Positions 16,829-26,338 are shown, counted from the first letter of the stretch. The stretch: DNA of 64,000 nt from Mycobacterium sp. GA-1841 (GCF_001954135.1 NZ_MBEQ01000110.1:169955-233954); one strand, 5' to 3'. The notes: a model not told the origin generated them from the letters alone. A program made the numbers and translations.

Positions 16829-17178
16829 GTCAGCGACGGCACACCCCCTCTACCCGATGGCAAACAGTAACCCGAGTCACTTCGAGTCGCTTTCTCCGGC
16901 ACCGTGATTGCGCCGACCGGAGGCAAACAGATGAGCTGGATCACGCCCGTCGGTGAATCGTCCTGGCGACAACCCTGATTCGTCCGGCGTCGATTTCGTC
17001 ACGGTCAGCATCGATTTTGTCGGATCGAGGGTTAACATCAGTGCCGGTATGCGCCGCCTCGAGCTCATCGAGGGCTCAGTTGTCGGCTGTCCGTGCGGGT
17101 GTCGTGATTCGCGCCCCTGGTCAGCGGCAACGGGTTACTGTCTCGGGTGGCGTTGCAACTGACAGTGGGAGGGTATTG
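16829..17178. other. 350-base intergenic region upstream of the universal stress gene
   Basis: Divergent control region between the mannosyltransferase and the USP gene. Short open frames here lack coding character. I see a TTAACAT near 17032 that could be a -10, and the USP Shine-Dalgarno GGGAGGG at 17167-17173, but no clear operator. Confidence 0.4.
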
Positions 17179-17622
17179 ATGAGCGCGTATCGAACCGTGG
17201 TGGTCGGCACGGACGGATCTGATTCGTCGTTGCGTGCAGTCGACCGCGCCGGTCAGATTGCCGCCGGCTCGAATGCCAAGCTGATCGTGGCGACCGCCTA
17301 CTTCCCCCAGAGCGAGGATCAGCGTGCCGCTGATGTGCTCAAGGACGAGGGCTACAAGATGGCGGGCAACGCACCGATCTACGCCATCCTGCGTGAGGCG
17401 ACCGACCGGGCCAAGGCGGCCGGCGCGACGGACATCGAAGAGCGTCCCGTGGTCGGCGCCCCGGTCGATGCGCTCGTCGAGCTGGCCGAAGACGTCCAGG
17501 CGGATCTGTTGGTGGTCGGCAACGTCGGACTGAGCACCATCGCCGGTCGTCTGCTGGGCTCGGTGCCCGCGAACGTGGCACGCCGGTCCAAGACCGACGT
17601 GCTCATCGTCCACACCAGCTGA
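17179..17622 (+). CDS. Universal stress protein (Rv1636/TB15.3-like)
   Basis: 147 residues, single USP domain. The N-terminus VVVGTDGSDSS and the C-terminal nucleotide motif G-2x-G-9x-G-S (GNVG...LLGS, about residues 113-128) are complete, so it should bind nucleotide. The M. tuberculosis orthologue in the same position binds cAMP strongly. A cyclase gene of class III lies at 39.9 kb but is not linked by operon. The ATG at 17179 is set by the GGGAGGG Shine-Dalgarno; an in-frame upstream start at 17017 is rejected. Confidence 0.93.
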   Translation: MSAYRTVVVGTDGSDSSLRAVDRAGQIAAGSNAKLIVATAYFPQSEDQRAADVLKDEGYKMAGNAPIYAILREATDRAKAAGATDIEERPVVGAPVDALVELAEDVQADLLVVGNVGLSTIAGRLLGSVPANVARRSKTDVLIVHTS

Positions 17623-17637
17623 GCCCGCACCAGCCGG

Positions 17638-18321
17638 CTACCAGCCCCGCTCGCGCCACTCTCCAAGATGGGGACGTTCGGCGCCGAGCGTGGTGTCATC
17701 GCCGTGGCCGGGGTAGATCACCGTGCGGTCGTCGTAGACGTCGAACACCTTGGCACTGACGTCACCCAGTAGCCGCTCGAAATCACCCGGTTGCCAGGTC
17801 TTGCCGACGCCGCCCGGGAACAGGCAGTCACCGGTGAACAAGTGCGTCACGCCGTCGGGTGCGGTCAGCGCCAAAGCGACGGATCCTTCCGTGTGGCCCT
17901 GTAGGTGGATCACGTCGAACGTCAGATCACCGACCTGGACGGTGTCTCCGTCGGCCAGGATCCGATCCGGGGTCACCGGCAACGGCTCGGCGTCGAGTGC
18001 GTGTGCGGCGGTGGGGGCGCCGGTGACGTTTGCCACAGCCTCCAGCGCCTGCCAGTGGTCGAAATGTTGGTGGCTGGTCACGATCAGCGACACGTTGGGT
18101 GCCTGCTGCTCGATCACGTCCAACAGCGCCTCGGCGTCGTTGGCGGCGTCGATCAGCAGGGTTTCTCCGGTGGAGGTGCAGGTCACCAGGTAGGCGTTGT
18201 TGTCCATCGGGCCGACCGACACCTTGATGATCGAGGCGTTCGGCAGGGTGCGCCGGGCGGCGGTCCGGGACTCGACGTGGCCGGTATAGCTGTCGTCCAC
18301 CGTGATGTGAGGGCTGGTCAT
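17638..18321 (-). CDS. MBL-fold metallo-hydrolase, glyoxalase II-like
   Basis: 227 residues. The zinc motif SHQHFDHW (HxHxDH) lies near residue 95, with later ligands in LQGHTEG, TGDCLFPG and YPGHGDD, the hydroxyacylglutathione hydrolase/persulfide dioxygenase-like arrangement. The substrate is unknown; mycobacteria would use mycothiol rather than glutathione conjugates. The ATG at 18321 is chosen because upstream in-frame sequence overlaps the uvrA start. It is convergent with the universal stress gene and divergent from uvrA, matching Rv1637c. Confidence 0.9.
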   Translation of the reverse strand: MTSPHITVDDSYTGHVESRTAARRTLPNASIIKVSVGPMDNNAYLVTCTSTGETLLIDAANDAEALLDVIEQQAPNVSLIVTSHQHFDHWQALEAVANVTGAPTAAHALDAEPLPVTPDRILADGDTVQVGDLTFDVIHLQGHTEGSVALALTAPDGVTHLFTGDCLFPGGVGKTWQPGDFERLLGDVSAKVFDVYDDRTVIYPGHGDDTTLGAERPHLGEWRERGW

Positions 18322-18394
18322 AGCGTCACCGTATCCGGCTTGTCGGTGGGCGCACATAGCATGGGCGGGAAGTCTGTTTTTGGAAAGGAACCGC

Positions 18395-21289
18395 GTGGCT
18401 GACCGCCTGATCGTCAAGGGTGCCCGCGAGCACAATCTGCGAGGAGTCGACCTCGATCTGCCGCGTGATGCGCTGATCGTGTTCACCGGCCTGTCGGGGT
18501 CCGGCAAGTCCTCGCTCGCCTTCGACACCATCTTCGCCGAGGGGCAGCGCCGTTATGTGGAGTCGCTGTCGGCGTACGCCCGGCAGTTCCTCGGGCAGAT
18601 GGACAAGCCCGATGTCGACTTCATCGAGGGTCTGTCGCCCGCGGTGTCGATCGATCAGAAGTCGACCAACCGCAACCCCCGGTCGACGGTCGGCACCATC
18701 ACCGAGGTGTACGACTACCTGCGTCTGCTCTACGCCCGCGCCGGCACCCCGCACTGTCCGGTCTGTGGGGAGCGGATCGCCCGCCAGACGCCGCAGCAGA
18801 TCGTGGACCAGGTGCTGGCGATGGACGAGGGCTTGCGGTTCCAGGTGCTGGCGCCGGTGGTCCGCACCCGCAAGGGTGAGTTCGTCGACCTGTTCGAGAA
18901 GCTCAACACGCAGGGCTACAGCCGTGTGCGGGTCGATGGTGTGGTGCATCCGCTGACCGATCCGCCCAAGCTGAAGAAGCAGGAGAAGCACGACATCGAG
19001 GTGGTCGTCGACCGCCTCACCGTGAAGGCCAGTTCCAAGCAGCGGCTCACCGATTCGGTGGAGACCGCGCTGAACCTGGCCGACGGCATCGTCGTACTCG
19101 AGTTCGTCGACCGCGAGGACGACCACCCGCACCGGGAACAGCGCTTCTCCGAGAAGCTGGCCTGCCCCAACGGTCACCCGCTGGCCGTCGACGATCTGGA
19201 ACCGCGGTCGTTCTCCTTCAACTCGCCCTATGGCGCCTGCCCGGAGTGCACGGGCCTGGGCATCCGCAAAGAGGTCGACCCGGAACTGGTGATCCCGGAC
19301 CCGGAGCTCACCCTGGCCGAAGGGGCTATCGCGCCCTGGGCGGTGGGGCAGAGCGCCGAGTACTTCACCCGGATGCTGTCCGGGCTCGGTGAGGAGATGG
19401 GGTTCGACGTCGACACCCCGTGGAAGAAGCTCCCGGCCAAGGCGCGACGGGCGATCCTGGAGGGCTGCGACCACCAGGTGCACGTCCGCTACAAGAACCG
19501 GTATGGCCGCCCCCGGTCCTACTACGCCGATTTCGAGGGCGTGATGGCCTTCCTGCAGCGGCGCATGGAGCAGACCGACTCGGAGCAGATGAAGGAACGC
19601 TACGAGGGTTTCATGCGCGACATCCCGTGCCCGGAGTGCGAAGGCACCCGGCTCAAGCCCGAGATCCTCGCGGTGACGATGGCGGCGGGGGAGTTCGGCG
19701 CGAAATCGATTGCCGAAGTGGCCGAGCTGTCGATCGCGGACTGCGCCGATTTCTTGAACGCGCTGACCTTGGGCACCCGCGAGCAGGCGATCGCCGGGCA
19801 GGTGCTCAAGGAGATCCAGTCGCGGCTCGGGTTCCTGCTCGACGTCGGTCTGGACTACCTGTCGCTGTCGCGCGCGGCCGCGACGCTGTCCGGCGGGGAG
19901 GCGCAACGCATCCGGCTGGCCACGCAGATCGGCTCCGGTCTGGTGGGGGTGCTCTACGTGCTCGACGAACCGTCCATCGGTCTGCATCAGCGCGACAACC
20001 GCCGGCTGATCGACACCCTGGTGCGGCTGCGCGACCTCGGCAACACCCTGATTGTCGTCGAGCATGACCTCGACACGATCGCCCATGCCGACTGGGTGGT
20101 CGACATCGGCCCGGCCGCCGGTGAGCACGGCGGCCGGATCGTGCACAGCGGCACCTACCAGGATCTGCTGACCAACCCCGAATCCATCACGGGCGCTTAC
20201 CTTTCCGGCAAGGAGAGCATCGAGGTGCCGGCGGTCCGGCGACCCACCGACAAACGTCGCCAAGTCACTGTCGTCGGCGCGCGGGAGAACAACCTCAAGG
20301 AGATCGACGTCGCGTTTCCGCTCGGCGTGCTCACCTCGGTCACCGGCGTCTCCGGCTCGGGCAAGTCGACTCTGGTCAACGACATCCTGGCCGCGGTGAT
20401 GGCCAACAAGCTCAACGGCGCCCGCCAGGTGCCCGGCCGGCACACCCGGGTCAACGGTCTCGATCAGCTGGACAAGTTGGTCCGCGTCGACCAGTCGCCG
20501 ATCGGTCGCACCCCGCGGTCCAACCCGGCCACCTACACCGGGGTGTTCGACAAGATCCGGTCACTGTTCGCCGCCACCACCGAGGCCAAGGTCCGCGGTT
20601 ACCAGCCGGGCCGGTTCTCGTTCAATGTCAAGGGCGGCCGGTGCGAGGCCTGCTCGGGTGACGGCACCATCAAGATCGAGATGAACTTCCTTCCCGACGT
20701 GTATGTGCCGTGTGAGGTGTGTCAGGGCGCGCGGTACAACCGGGAAACCCTCGAGGTGCACTACAAGGGCAAGACCATCGCCGAAGTGCTGGACATGTCG
20801 ATCGAGGAGGCCACCGAGTTCTTCGAGCCGATCAGCTCGATCCACCGCTACCTCAAGACTCTGGTCGACGTCGGCCTGGGTTACGTGCGGTTGGGGCAAC
20901 CGGCGCCGACGCTGTCCGGCGGTGAGGCACAGCGCGTCAAGCTGGCCGCCGAACTACAGAAGCGGTCGACCGGGCGCACCGTGTACATCCTGGACGAGCC
21001 CACCACCGGTCTGCATTTCGAGGACATCCGCAAGCTGCTCAAGGTGATCAACGGCCTTGTGGACAAGGGCAATACGGTGATCGTCATCGAGCACAACCTC
21101 GACGTGATCAAGACCTCCGACTGGATTGTGGACATGGGTCCCGAGGGGGGCGCCGGCGGCGGCACGGTCGTGGCCCAGGGCACCCCGGAGGATGTGGCGG
21201 CCGATCCGGCCAGCTACACCGGCAGGTTCCTGGCCGAGTTGATCGACGTGCCGGCACCGAAACCCAATCGGCGCAAGGTCAGCGCTTAG
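18395..21289 (+). CDS. uvrA: Excinuclease ABC subunit A
   Basis: 964 residues, full length. UvrA dimer senses lesions and loads UvrB. Two ABC ATPase modules are present: Walker A GLSGSGKS and GVSGSGKS, signatures LSGGEAQRI and LSGGEAQRV. Zinc-finger cysteines occur as CPVC, CPEC and CEAC...CEVC, and LDEPSIGLHQRDN is present. The GTG at 18395 (VADRLIVKGAREHN) has GGAAAGGA 6 bases upstream and matches the family start, so the ATG at 18389 frame extension (18380) is rejected. No LexA-type box is visible in the 73-base upstream interval. It overlaps the convergent downstream gene by 4 bases. Confidence 0.98.
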   Translation: MADRLIVKGAREHNLRGVDLDLPRDALIVFTGLSGSGKSSLAFDTIFAEGQRRYVESLSAYARQFLGQMDKPDVDFIEGLSPAVSIDQKSTNRNPRSTVGTITEVYDYLRLLYARAGTPHCPVCGERIARQTPQQIVDQVLAMDEGLRFQVLAPVVRTRKGEFVDLFEKLNTQGYSRVRVDGVVHPLTDPPKLKKQEKHDIEVVVDRLTVKASSKQRLTDSVETALNLADGIVVLEFVDREDDHPHREQRFSEKLACPNGHPLAVDDLEPRSFSFNSPYGACPECTGLGIRKEVDPELVIPDPELTLAEGAIAPWAVGQSAEYFTRMLSGLGEEMGFDVDTPWKKLPAKARRAILEGCDHQVHVRYKNRYGRPRSYYADFEGVMAFLQRRMEQTDSEQMKERYEGFMRDIPCPECEGTRLKPEILAVTMAAGEFGAKSIAEVAELSIADCADFLNALTLGTREQAIAGQVLKEIQSRLGFLLDVGLDYLSLSRAAATLSGGEAQRIRLATQIGSGLVGVLYVLDEPSIGLHQRDNRRLIDTLVRLRDLGNTLIVVEHDLDTIAHADWVVDIGPAAGEHGGRIVHSGTYQDLLTNPESITGAYLSGKESIEVPAVRRPTDKRRQVTVVGARENNLKEIDVAFPLGVLTSVTGVSGSGKSTLVNDILAAVMANKLNGARQVPGRHTRVNGLDQLDKLVRVDQSPIGRTPRSNPATYTGVFDKIRSLFAATTEAKVRGYQPGRFSFNVKGGRCEACSGDGTIKIEMNFLPDVYVPCEVCQGARYNRETLEVHYKGKTIAEVLDMSIEEATEFFEPISSIHRYLKTLVDVGLGYVRLGQPAPTLSGGEAQRVKLAAELQKRSTGRTVYILDEPTTGLHFEDIRKLLKVINGLVDKGNTVIVIEHNLDVIKTSDWIVDMGPEGGAGGGTVVAQGTPEDVAADPASYTGRFLAELIDVPAPKPNRRKVSA

Positions 21290-22452
21290 ACCGATCGTTT
21301 GGACAAGGGCGACGGGAACCGGGGGCTGGCACGTACGCCGGCCAGCCACTCGGTGAGTGCGTCGGCGCGCTCCTGCAACGCGCGGGTGCCGTCGCGTCCG
21401 ATCTCTTCCAGCAGATGCAGCTGGATGCGTCCGTCGGCGTCGTGGCCCCAACCGCCGACGATCCGCCCGTCCCACCATGCGGTGGGGCCGGCGTTGCCGT
21501 TGCGGTCGAAAACCTGGCCGCGGTGATCGCCGAGGTACCAGTCCCGGTCGAACCACCCCATGGTGGTGACGTCGAGCCCGGGAAGAAGCGCGGCCCACGG
21601 CTCCACGTCGGGCTCGACCTCGAGATCGTCGGGCAGGACGAACCCAGGTGTTCCCGATACGTCGACCTCGACCGCGCCGACATCATGTACAGCCTGCCGG
21701 GCCCAGGTCAGGGTGTTACCGAACCACCACTTGATGTCGGTGAGTGTCGCCGGGCCGAATGTCTGCAGCCAGGAGCGGACCAGTTCGGCGCGGGCATGAC
21801 CGGTTTCAGCAGCGGGCAATGGCGCGCCCAGCCAGTCGGTGATGAGCGTCCATCGGGGCCGGGAGGTGTTCCAGCCGCCGTCATTGGGGCCACGCACGAT
21901 CTCACCGCGCACCCCGAGAACTGTCAGAACCCTTGGACCCAAGGGAGTTTCGCCGCCCCACCGTTTGCCGGGCGCGGGATCGTGGCGGCCGGCCAACTCC
22001 GGCAGCGCGGCGCGCAGGTCTTTGGCGCTGGTGGGACCGTGCTGTTCGAGGTGGTCGAGCACCGCCGTGCGCGCGGCATCCAGCCACTTTTGGCCGTCCG
22101 GTGCGACACCGGCCTTCTCCACATCGCCGGCCAGTTTGCGCTGTTCGTTGCCGGCCACCCGCTCACTGGCAGCGGCCTGCACCAGCGCCAGATCTCTGGC
22201 GCGCACGATCCACAATGTGCGTCGCATCGCAAGATGTTTGACCAGCGAGCGCTTTTCGTAGAGTGCCGCATCCAGATCAGGGACGCCGAATCCGGGCATT
22301 CGTGCCCACAGGGACAGGTACGGAGTCGACGGGTCGGTTGCGTGTAGACCGACGAAGGCGGCGGTCGCGGCATCGATCGACTCGGCCGGCCGGCTCAGGA
22401 AATGGCGCCGCGCCAACCGGGCGCGACGCTCCGCCAAGGTGAATGAGCGCAC
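21286..22452 (-). CDS. Winged-helix DNA-binding protein, AlkZ-like superfamily
   Basis: 388 residues of the HTH_42/AlkZ-YcaQ superfamily of winged-helix proteins, some of which are DNA glycosylases that unhook bulky or cross-linked lesions. Seen are LARRHFLS, VGLHATDPSTPYLSLWAR, RRTLWIV and the C-terminal WWDGRIVGGW. The catalytic Gln-x-Gln of proven AlkZ/YcaQ enzymes is His-Ala-Thr here, so glycosylase activity is uncertain. The end overlaps uvrA convergently, which puts it in a DNA repair neighbourhood but on the other strand. Confidence 0.78.
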   Translation of the reverse strand: MRSFTLAERRARLARRHFLSRPAESIDAATAAFVGLHATDPSTPYLSLWARMPGFGVPDLDAALYEKRSLVKHLAMRRTLWIVRARDLALVQAAASERVAGNEQRKLAGDVEKAGVAPDGQKWLDAARTAVLDHLEQHGPTSAKDLRAALPELAGRHDPAPGKRWGGETPLGPRVLTVLGVRGEIVRGPNDGGWNTSRPRWTLITDWLGAPLPAAETGHARAELVRSWLQTFGPATLTDIKWWFGNTLTWARQAVHDVGAVEVDVSGTPGFVLPDDLEVEPDVEPWAALLPGLDVTTMGWFDRDWYLGDHRGQVFDRNGNAGPTAWWDGRIVGGWGHDADGRIQLHLLEEIGRDGTRALQERADALTEWLAGVRASPRFPSPLSKRSV

Positions 22453-22455
22453 GGA

Positions 22456-22710
22456 TCAGGCGTCATCCTGCTCGTGCATGGACTCACGGATCTGTTGCAG
22501 ACGCTCTGCGGCCGCCTGCTGACGCTTCTCGTACTGCTCCTCCGCCGAGCGACCCTCGGGTGTTTCGGCGGCCAGCTCCGAGGCGCCGAGCGCGGTGCCG
22601 TACCGGGTCTCGATCTTCTCCCGCACCGCGTCGAACGTCGGCACGCCCGCGGGGGTGTAGCCCGTCTCGGGTTCCTCCGGACGGTCCGGCTGCACTGGCT
22701 CCTTGCTCAC
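22456..22710 (-). CDS. Small conserved hypothetical protein
   Basis: 84 residues, hydrophilic and charged. An N-terminal Pro/Glu-rich stretch is followed by a helical, probably coiled-coil C-terminus (YEKRQQAAAERLQQIRES). No catalytic motif. The GTG at 22710 is chosen because the frame farther upstream (to 23484) runs antisense through the LpqH-like gene and has no coding character. It sits 3 bases upstream of the stop codon side of the AlkZ-like gene and is probably co-transcribed with it. Function unknown. Confidence 0.7.
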   Translation of the reverse strand: MSKEPVQPDRPEEPETGYTPAGVPTFDAVREKIETRYGTALGASELAAETPEGRSAEEQYEKRQQAAAERLQQIRESMHEQDDA

Positions 22711-22828
22711 ACCACCCACGGTACCTGGGACAACCGACATTTCTTGGGATCGGTAGCGCTCGGTGCGGCCTTGACTGGGCGCACGACGGAGCCATCGGGG
22801 CGACGCAAACGAAGCGAAGGGAACGCAC

Positions 22829-23332
22829 ATGAATCGAGTCATCGCAGGCGCCATGGGACTGCTGGCCACCGGTGCGGTGTTGGTCGGATGCTCGGACGAC
22901 AAGCCGGCGGACACCTCCGAGAAGCCTGCTGCCGCAGCAGCGCAACCCGCCGGTGAGGCAAAGGTCAGCAGCGGCGGCACCACCGTGGTCAAGGTCGACG
23001 GTAAGGATCTGGCCGGCCTCGACCTCAACTCGGTCACCTGCGTCAAGCAGGGCGGCAAGATCAACGTGGGCAGCGCCGCGATCGGTGGCCAGCAGGGCCT
23101 GGGAGTCGTGATGACCGACGAGGCGACCCCGAAGGTCGAATCATTGGGCCTGGTGTACGACGGCAGTGCGCTGGCGGTCAGTGAGGCCATGGGCGCCAAG
23201 GTCGGTTCGGCGGAGGTCAAGGTTGACGGTGACACGTACACCATCACCGGTGAGGCCTCCGGTGCCGACATGAACAATCCGATGGCCGGGATGGTCAACA
23301 AGCCGTTCACCATCACGGTGAGCTGCAGCTGA
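22829..23332 (+). CDS. LpqH-like 19 kDa family lipoprotein
   Basis: 167 residues. Lipoprotein signal peptide with lipobox LVGC (Cys21), a low-complexity Ala/Pro/Lys linker and a beta-rich domain ending in ITVSCS. It has the pattern of the mycobacterial 19 kDa antigen family (LpqH), including the conserved pair of cysteines (VTCVK and VSCS). LpqH of M. tuberculosis is a surface TLR2 ligand. The ATG has AAGCGAAGGGAA upstream as ribosome site. A strong intrinsic terminator follows. Confidence 0.88.
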   Translation: MNRVIAGAMGLLATGAVLVGCSDDKPADTSEKPAAAAAQPAGEAKVSSGGTTVVKVDGKDLAGLDLNSVTCVKQGGKINVGSAAIGGQQGLGVVMTDEATPKVESLGLVYDGSALAVSEAMGAKVGSAEVKVDGDTYTITGEASGADMNNPMAGMVNKPFTITVSCS

Positions 23333-23353
23333 GCCACCCGGAGACTGCCGGAT

Positions 23354-23388
23354 GCGGCGGGCGTCTCATCTACGCCCGCCGCTTTCCT
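23354..23388 (+). terminator. Intrinsic terminator after the LpqH-like gene
   Basis: GCGGCGGGCGT (23354-23364) pairs perfectly with ACGCCCGCCGC (23372-23382) over a 7-base loop and is followed by TTTCCT. It separates the lipoprotein gene from the TPR-CHAT operon. Confidence 0.85.
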
Positions 23389-23393
23389 ATGAT
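23388..23393 (+). promoter_or_regulatory. -10 box of leaderless TPR-CHAT operon
   Basis: TATGAT, a consensus-like -10, is followed by 6 bases and the GTG at 23400. It lies directly against the upstream terminator, so the operon has its own start. Confidence 0.55.
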
Positions 23394-23399
23394 GCAGGT

Positions 23400-25136
23400 G
23401 TGACGATCGTGGAGGAGTTGGACCGCGCACGCCACCTCGCATTGGCCGCCGACGAGCAGGCCGCACACGACCTGTTGGCGGCACTCATGCCCCGCATCGA
23501 AGAGGCCGACCGCGACGATTTCGCCCTCGAGGTGTTCGCCCAACTGGGCGAGATGTATTTGGTCCGCAGCGGCTATGACGGTGTGCTGGAGAGCATCCGA
23601 CGAATCGACGACTGTCTGGCCATCTACACCGCGATCCGGTCCGGAACCATGCCGGAAGCCGCAGGCCACGTCAGCCTGTCCGAGGCTGAGATCGACCACA
23701 TGATCTGCCGCTACGGCCGGCGCGTCGAGTTCCTGCGGGCGGGGCTGGCCGCCGCGCGAGGCGAGCACGACCAGGCCGCAACGTTTCTGCAGACACTGGC
23801 CGAAATGCCCGGCGGCCCTGAGGATCTCGACGACGAACACCGACGCTTGGTGTGCCGCGCCCGCATTCTGGTTGCCGGTGGCCTGTGTGACGACGATCTG
23901 TACGCCGCATCAGCCCCGCTGTGGGATGCGGTCACCGAATCGTTGAACGCCTGCACAGCGGCCGGCGTCGACGCCGAGGACGACCATCTGTTCGTCACCG
24001 GCGCCCTCGGTTACGGCCGGTTCTGCGTGGAGTCCGGACGGCTGGACGAAGCCCAGCCCTGGCTGCGCCGGGCCGCTGCGCGCGCCGAGGCTCACGGCTG
24101 GGCACTGTTGCGAGCCCGGGCCCAACTGGAACAGGCCGCGGCCTGCTGGACGGCCGCCGAATACAGCGACACCCAAGACCTGGTCACCGAGGCCTACCCG
24201 GTGATCGCCGAGCACGCTCGCGCCCACGACGTCTCGCGAAGCTGGCTGTACTTCGGCCTGATCCGCCTGGGGATCGGTGCGCTGCGAGAGGCGGACCAGT
24301 GCTGGGAGTACGCCGAACGGCACTGGCGTGAGTTGGGCAAACCTTTGAACATCCATCGGATCTTGTTGCAACGCAGCTGGATTGCCGTGTTCCGTGGCGC
24401 TTTCGACCAGGCTGCGGCGATGGTGGCCGAGGCGCGCGACCTGCTGGACTCCGTGCCGCGACACAGTTGGCTGCAGTACGCCCGCCTCGATGCTCACCTG
24501 GGCAACATCTGGCGGGCTCGCGCCCTGTCCGAGATGGGTTTTGACGGACTTGGCCGGCCGGACCAGAGCTGGGAGGAAGTCGAGGCGATCCACGCTTCCG
24601 GCAAGGGAGTGTTCAACTGCCGCCCCGGCAGCAAGAAGTACCGCAGCGGCATGGCGATGTTGGAGCGCGCCGCCGATCTCAAGGTGCCCGCCGCGCTCGC
24701 GGTCGACTCGGTGCGTTACACGATTGCCGACGCCGGTGCCCGCATGCGTTGGGCCGGTTGCGTCTCCGCGCCAATGCTCGCCGGCGCGTTCGCCGTGGCC
24801 TGGGAGTGGGACAACACCGAATTGGTCTGCGAGTTGATCGAATACCACAGCGCCAGGGGAACGTTCAGTTCTGAACCAACGGCGCACCAGGCGGCGGACT
24901 GGGCCGACACGGCCACCGCCCCGGTCCCACCGGAGGCGGAACTGGCCCCAGAATTGGCGGTCGCGGCTGCGGCGCCCTCGTTCGGCGAGGGCGCGCTGAC
25001 CAGGCTGGGGCCGCTGCCGCCGCTGCGCATGGACCCGCAGGCCGCTCCGATCTTGACTCGATACCGCGAACTGGCCCGGGAGCGCTATGGCCGGATCGTC
25101 ACCTCGCCGGAGCCGGAATGGACGACCTGGCCATGA
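23400..25136 (+). CDS. TPR-repeat protein paired with CHAT protease
   Basis: 578 residues, nearly all helical, with repeated tetratricopeptide-like helix pairs (for example FALEVFAQLGEMYLVRSGY, VESGRLDEAQPWLRRAAARA, FRGAFDQAAAMVAEARDLLD). The tail is Pro/Ala-rich, ending in a conserved helix (LTRYRELARERYGRI). TPR proteins are protein-binding scaffolds, and in several bacterial systems a TPR protein holds a CHAT protease inactive or presents its substrate. The stop overlaps the next start as ATGA, so the two proteins are translationally coupled. GTG start at 23400 follows the leaderless promoter; the ATG-like start at 23352 lies inside the terminator and is rejected. No enzyme motif seen. Confidence 0.85.
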   Translation: MTIVEELDRARHLALAADEQAAHDLLAALMPRIEEADRDDFALEVFAQLGEMYLVRSGYDGVLESIRRIDDCLAIYTAIRSGTMPEAAGHVSLSEAEIDHMICRYGRRVEFLRAGLAAARGEHDQAATFLQTLAEMPGGPEDLDDEHRRLVCRARILVAGGLCDDDLYAASAPLWDAVTESLNACTAAGVDAEDDHLFVTGALGYGRFCVESGRLDEAQPWLRRAAARAEAHGWALLRARAQLEQAAACWTAAEYSDTQDLVTEAYPVIAEHARAHDVSRSWLYFGLIRLGIGALREADQCWEYAERHWRELGKPLNIHRILLQRSWIAVFRGAFDQAAAMVAEARDLLDSVPRHSWLQYARLDAHLGNIWRARALSEMGFDGLGRPDQSWEEVEAIHASGKGVFNCRPGSKKYRSGMAMLERAADLKVPAALAVDSVRYTIADAGARMRWAGCVSAPMLAGAFAVAWEWDNTELVCELIEYHSARGTFSSEPTAHQAADWADTATAPVPPEAELAPELAVAAAAPSFGEGALTRLGPLPPLRMDPQAAPILTRYRELARERYGRIVTSPEPEWTTWP

Positions 25137-26338
25137 CCGCAACCCTGGTGCTGCGCTTCGCCGATGTCGGCATCGTGACCTACGCGAGCCTGCGCGTGGT
25201 GGGGGAGCCTGCCCGGTCTGTCACCTGGGTGCTCGAAGAACCGGAACTGCACACGCTCTACGACGCGCTGGACCTGGCCCTGCCCGATCCGCGTGACGCG
25301 GAAGCTCCCGCCGACGCCATCGAAAGAGCGGTCGCCACAGGGCCTTTCGCCGAGCCGAAGCGTGAGCTGAAGTGGGCCGGCGATCTTGGGGCACGGCTGA
25401 TCGCCAAAGACGGCTGGAACCTGCTGGCCGATTATGTGGCGTCCCCACGGGCCGCATTGTTCATCACCCCCAGTCCGAACCTGGCCCGGGTGCCCTGGGG
25501 TCAGCTGGTCATGCCCGACCGACATCGATTTCGGTTGATGGAGTTGGTCGATGTGCTGATGGCGGTGCCGCCCAACATCGTGCACGCACCCCGCAGCACC
25601 ACCAACTGGACGGCGCGCCGAGACGAACCCGCCGCGCTGGTGCTCGACCCGCGAATCCCCGGGCAGCGCCCCGATTCGGCGTTGGGTTCAGTCCTGGGCC
25701 GGCCCTCGCCTCAGACCGTGCTGGCCCGCCATTTCGCGCCGCTGGTGGAAACCGGCCGGCTGTGGCCCGCGGTGACCGCGTCCGAAGAATTGTTCCGCCG
25801 CACCGACATCGACCGGCACTGGCTGGCGAAGGTGTGTGCGGACACCCCCTCCCGGTTGCTCTATGTGGGGCACGCCAGCGCCGCCGAAGGTGGTGCCGGA
25901 CAAGCAGATCGAGCGGCCCTGCACCTCGCCGAAGACCGCGCCCTGAGCGCGGCCGACCTCATTGCGGCCGGCCTCGCAGTCCCGCCCCGAGTGGCGCTGC
26001 TGGCCTGTGCCTCCGGCGGGGACTACCGCTTCGACGAAGCCACTGGCCTGGTGGCGGCGATGGTGCTGGGCGGGGCCGAGCTCGTCACGGCGACGCTGTG
26101 GCCGCTGCCCACCACTGCCGGATACCGCCGGTTCGCCTCCGGCTCAACGGATCCGGCGCACGATCCGATGGGGGAGACCGTGGTCGGTGTGGACCTGGCC
26201 CATCGCGAGGTTGAGGCGGGGCGCGCAGTCAACCGTTGGCAACGCGCCCAGATGCGACGTTGGCGGGACGGGGACCTCAGCGCCAGTCCGCTCTATTGGG
26301 CTGCGCTGGCCACCTTCACCGTCGACGGCGCCCGCTGA
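25133..26338 (+). CDS. CHAT-domain caspase-like protease
   Basis: 401 residues. The C-terminal two-thirds is a CHAT domain, a clan CD cysteine protease. The expected dyad is visible: His247 in LLYVGHASA and Cys292 in ALLACASGGDY, followed by GLVAAMVLGGA and TLWPLP, standard CHAT strands. The N-terminal ~110 residues are a separate domain with no clear family. The start at 25133 gives the ATGA overlap with the TPR gene; ATG 25118 is possible. CHAT proteases are known from separase-like, type III-E CRISPR (Craspase) and gasdermin-linked systems, where a partner releases proteolysis on a signal. Substrate unknown; two downstream proteins are candidates. Confidence 0.88.
   Translation: MTATLVLRFADVGIVTYASLRVVGEPARSVTWVLEEPELHTLYDALDLALPDPRDAEAPADAIERAVATGPFAEPKRELKWAGDLGARLIAKDGWNLLADYVASPRAALFITPSPNLARVPWGQLVMPDRHRFRLMELVDVLMAVPPNIVHAPRSTTNWTARRDEPAALVLDPRIPGQRPDSALGSVLGRPSPQTVLARHFAPLVETGRLWPAVTASEELFRRTDIDRHWLAKVCADTPSRLLYVGHASAAEGGAGQADRAALHLAEDRALSAADLIAAGLAVPPRVALLACASGGDYRFDEATGLVAAMVLGGAELVTATLWPLPTTAGYRRFASGSTDPAHDPMGETVVGVDLAHREVEAGRAVNRWQRAQMRRWRDGDLSASPLYWAALATFTVDGAR

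Noticed and set aside
18326..20443. Open frame of 705 codons on the minus strand
   Set aside because: Fully antisense to uvrA, which has intact motifs throughout.
22711..23484. Upstream extension of the 84-residue protein
   Set aside because: Runs antisense through the LpqH-like gene and terminator; the Ser/Pro-rich sequence is not protein-like.
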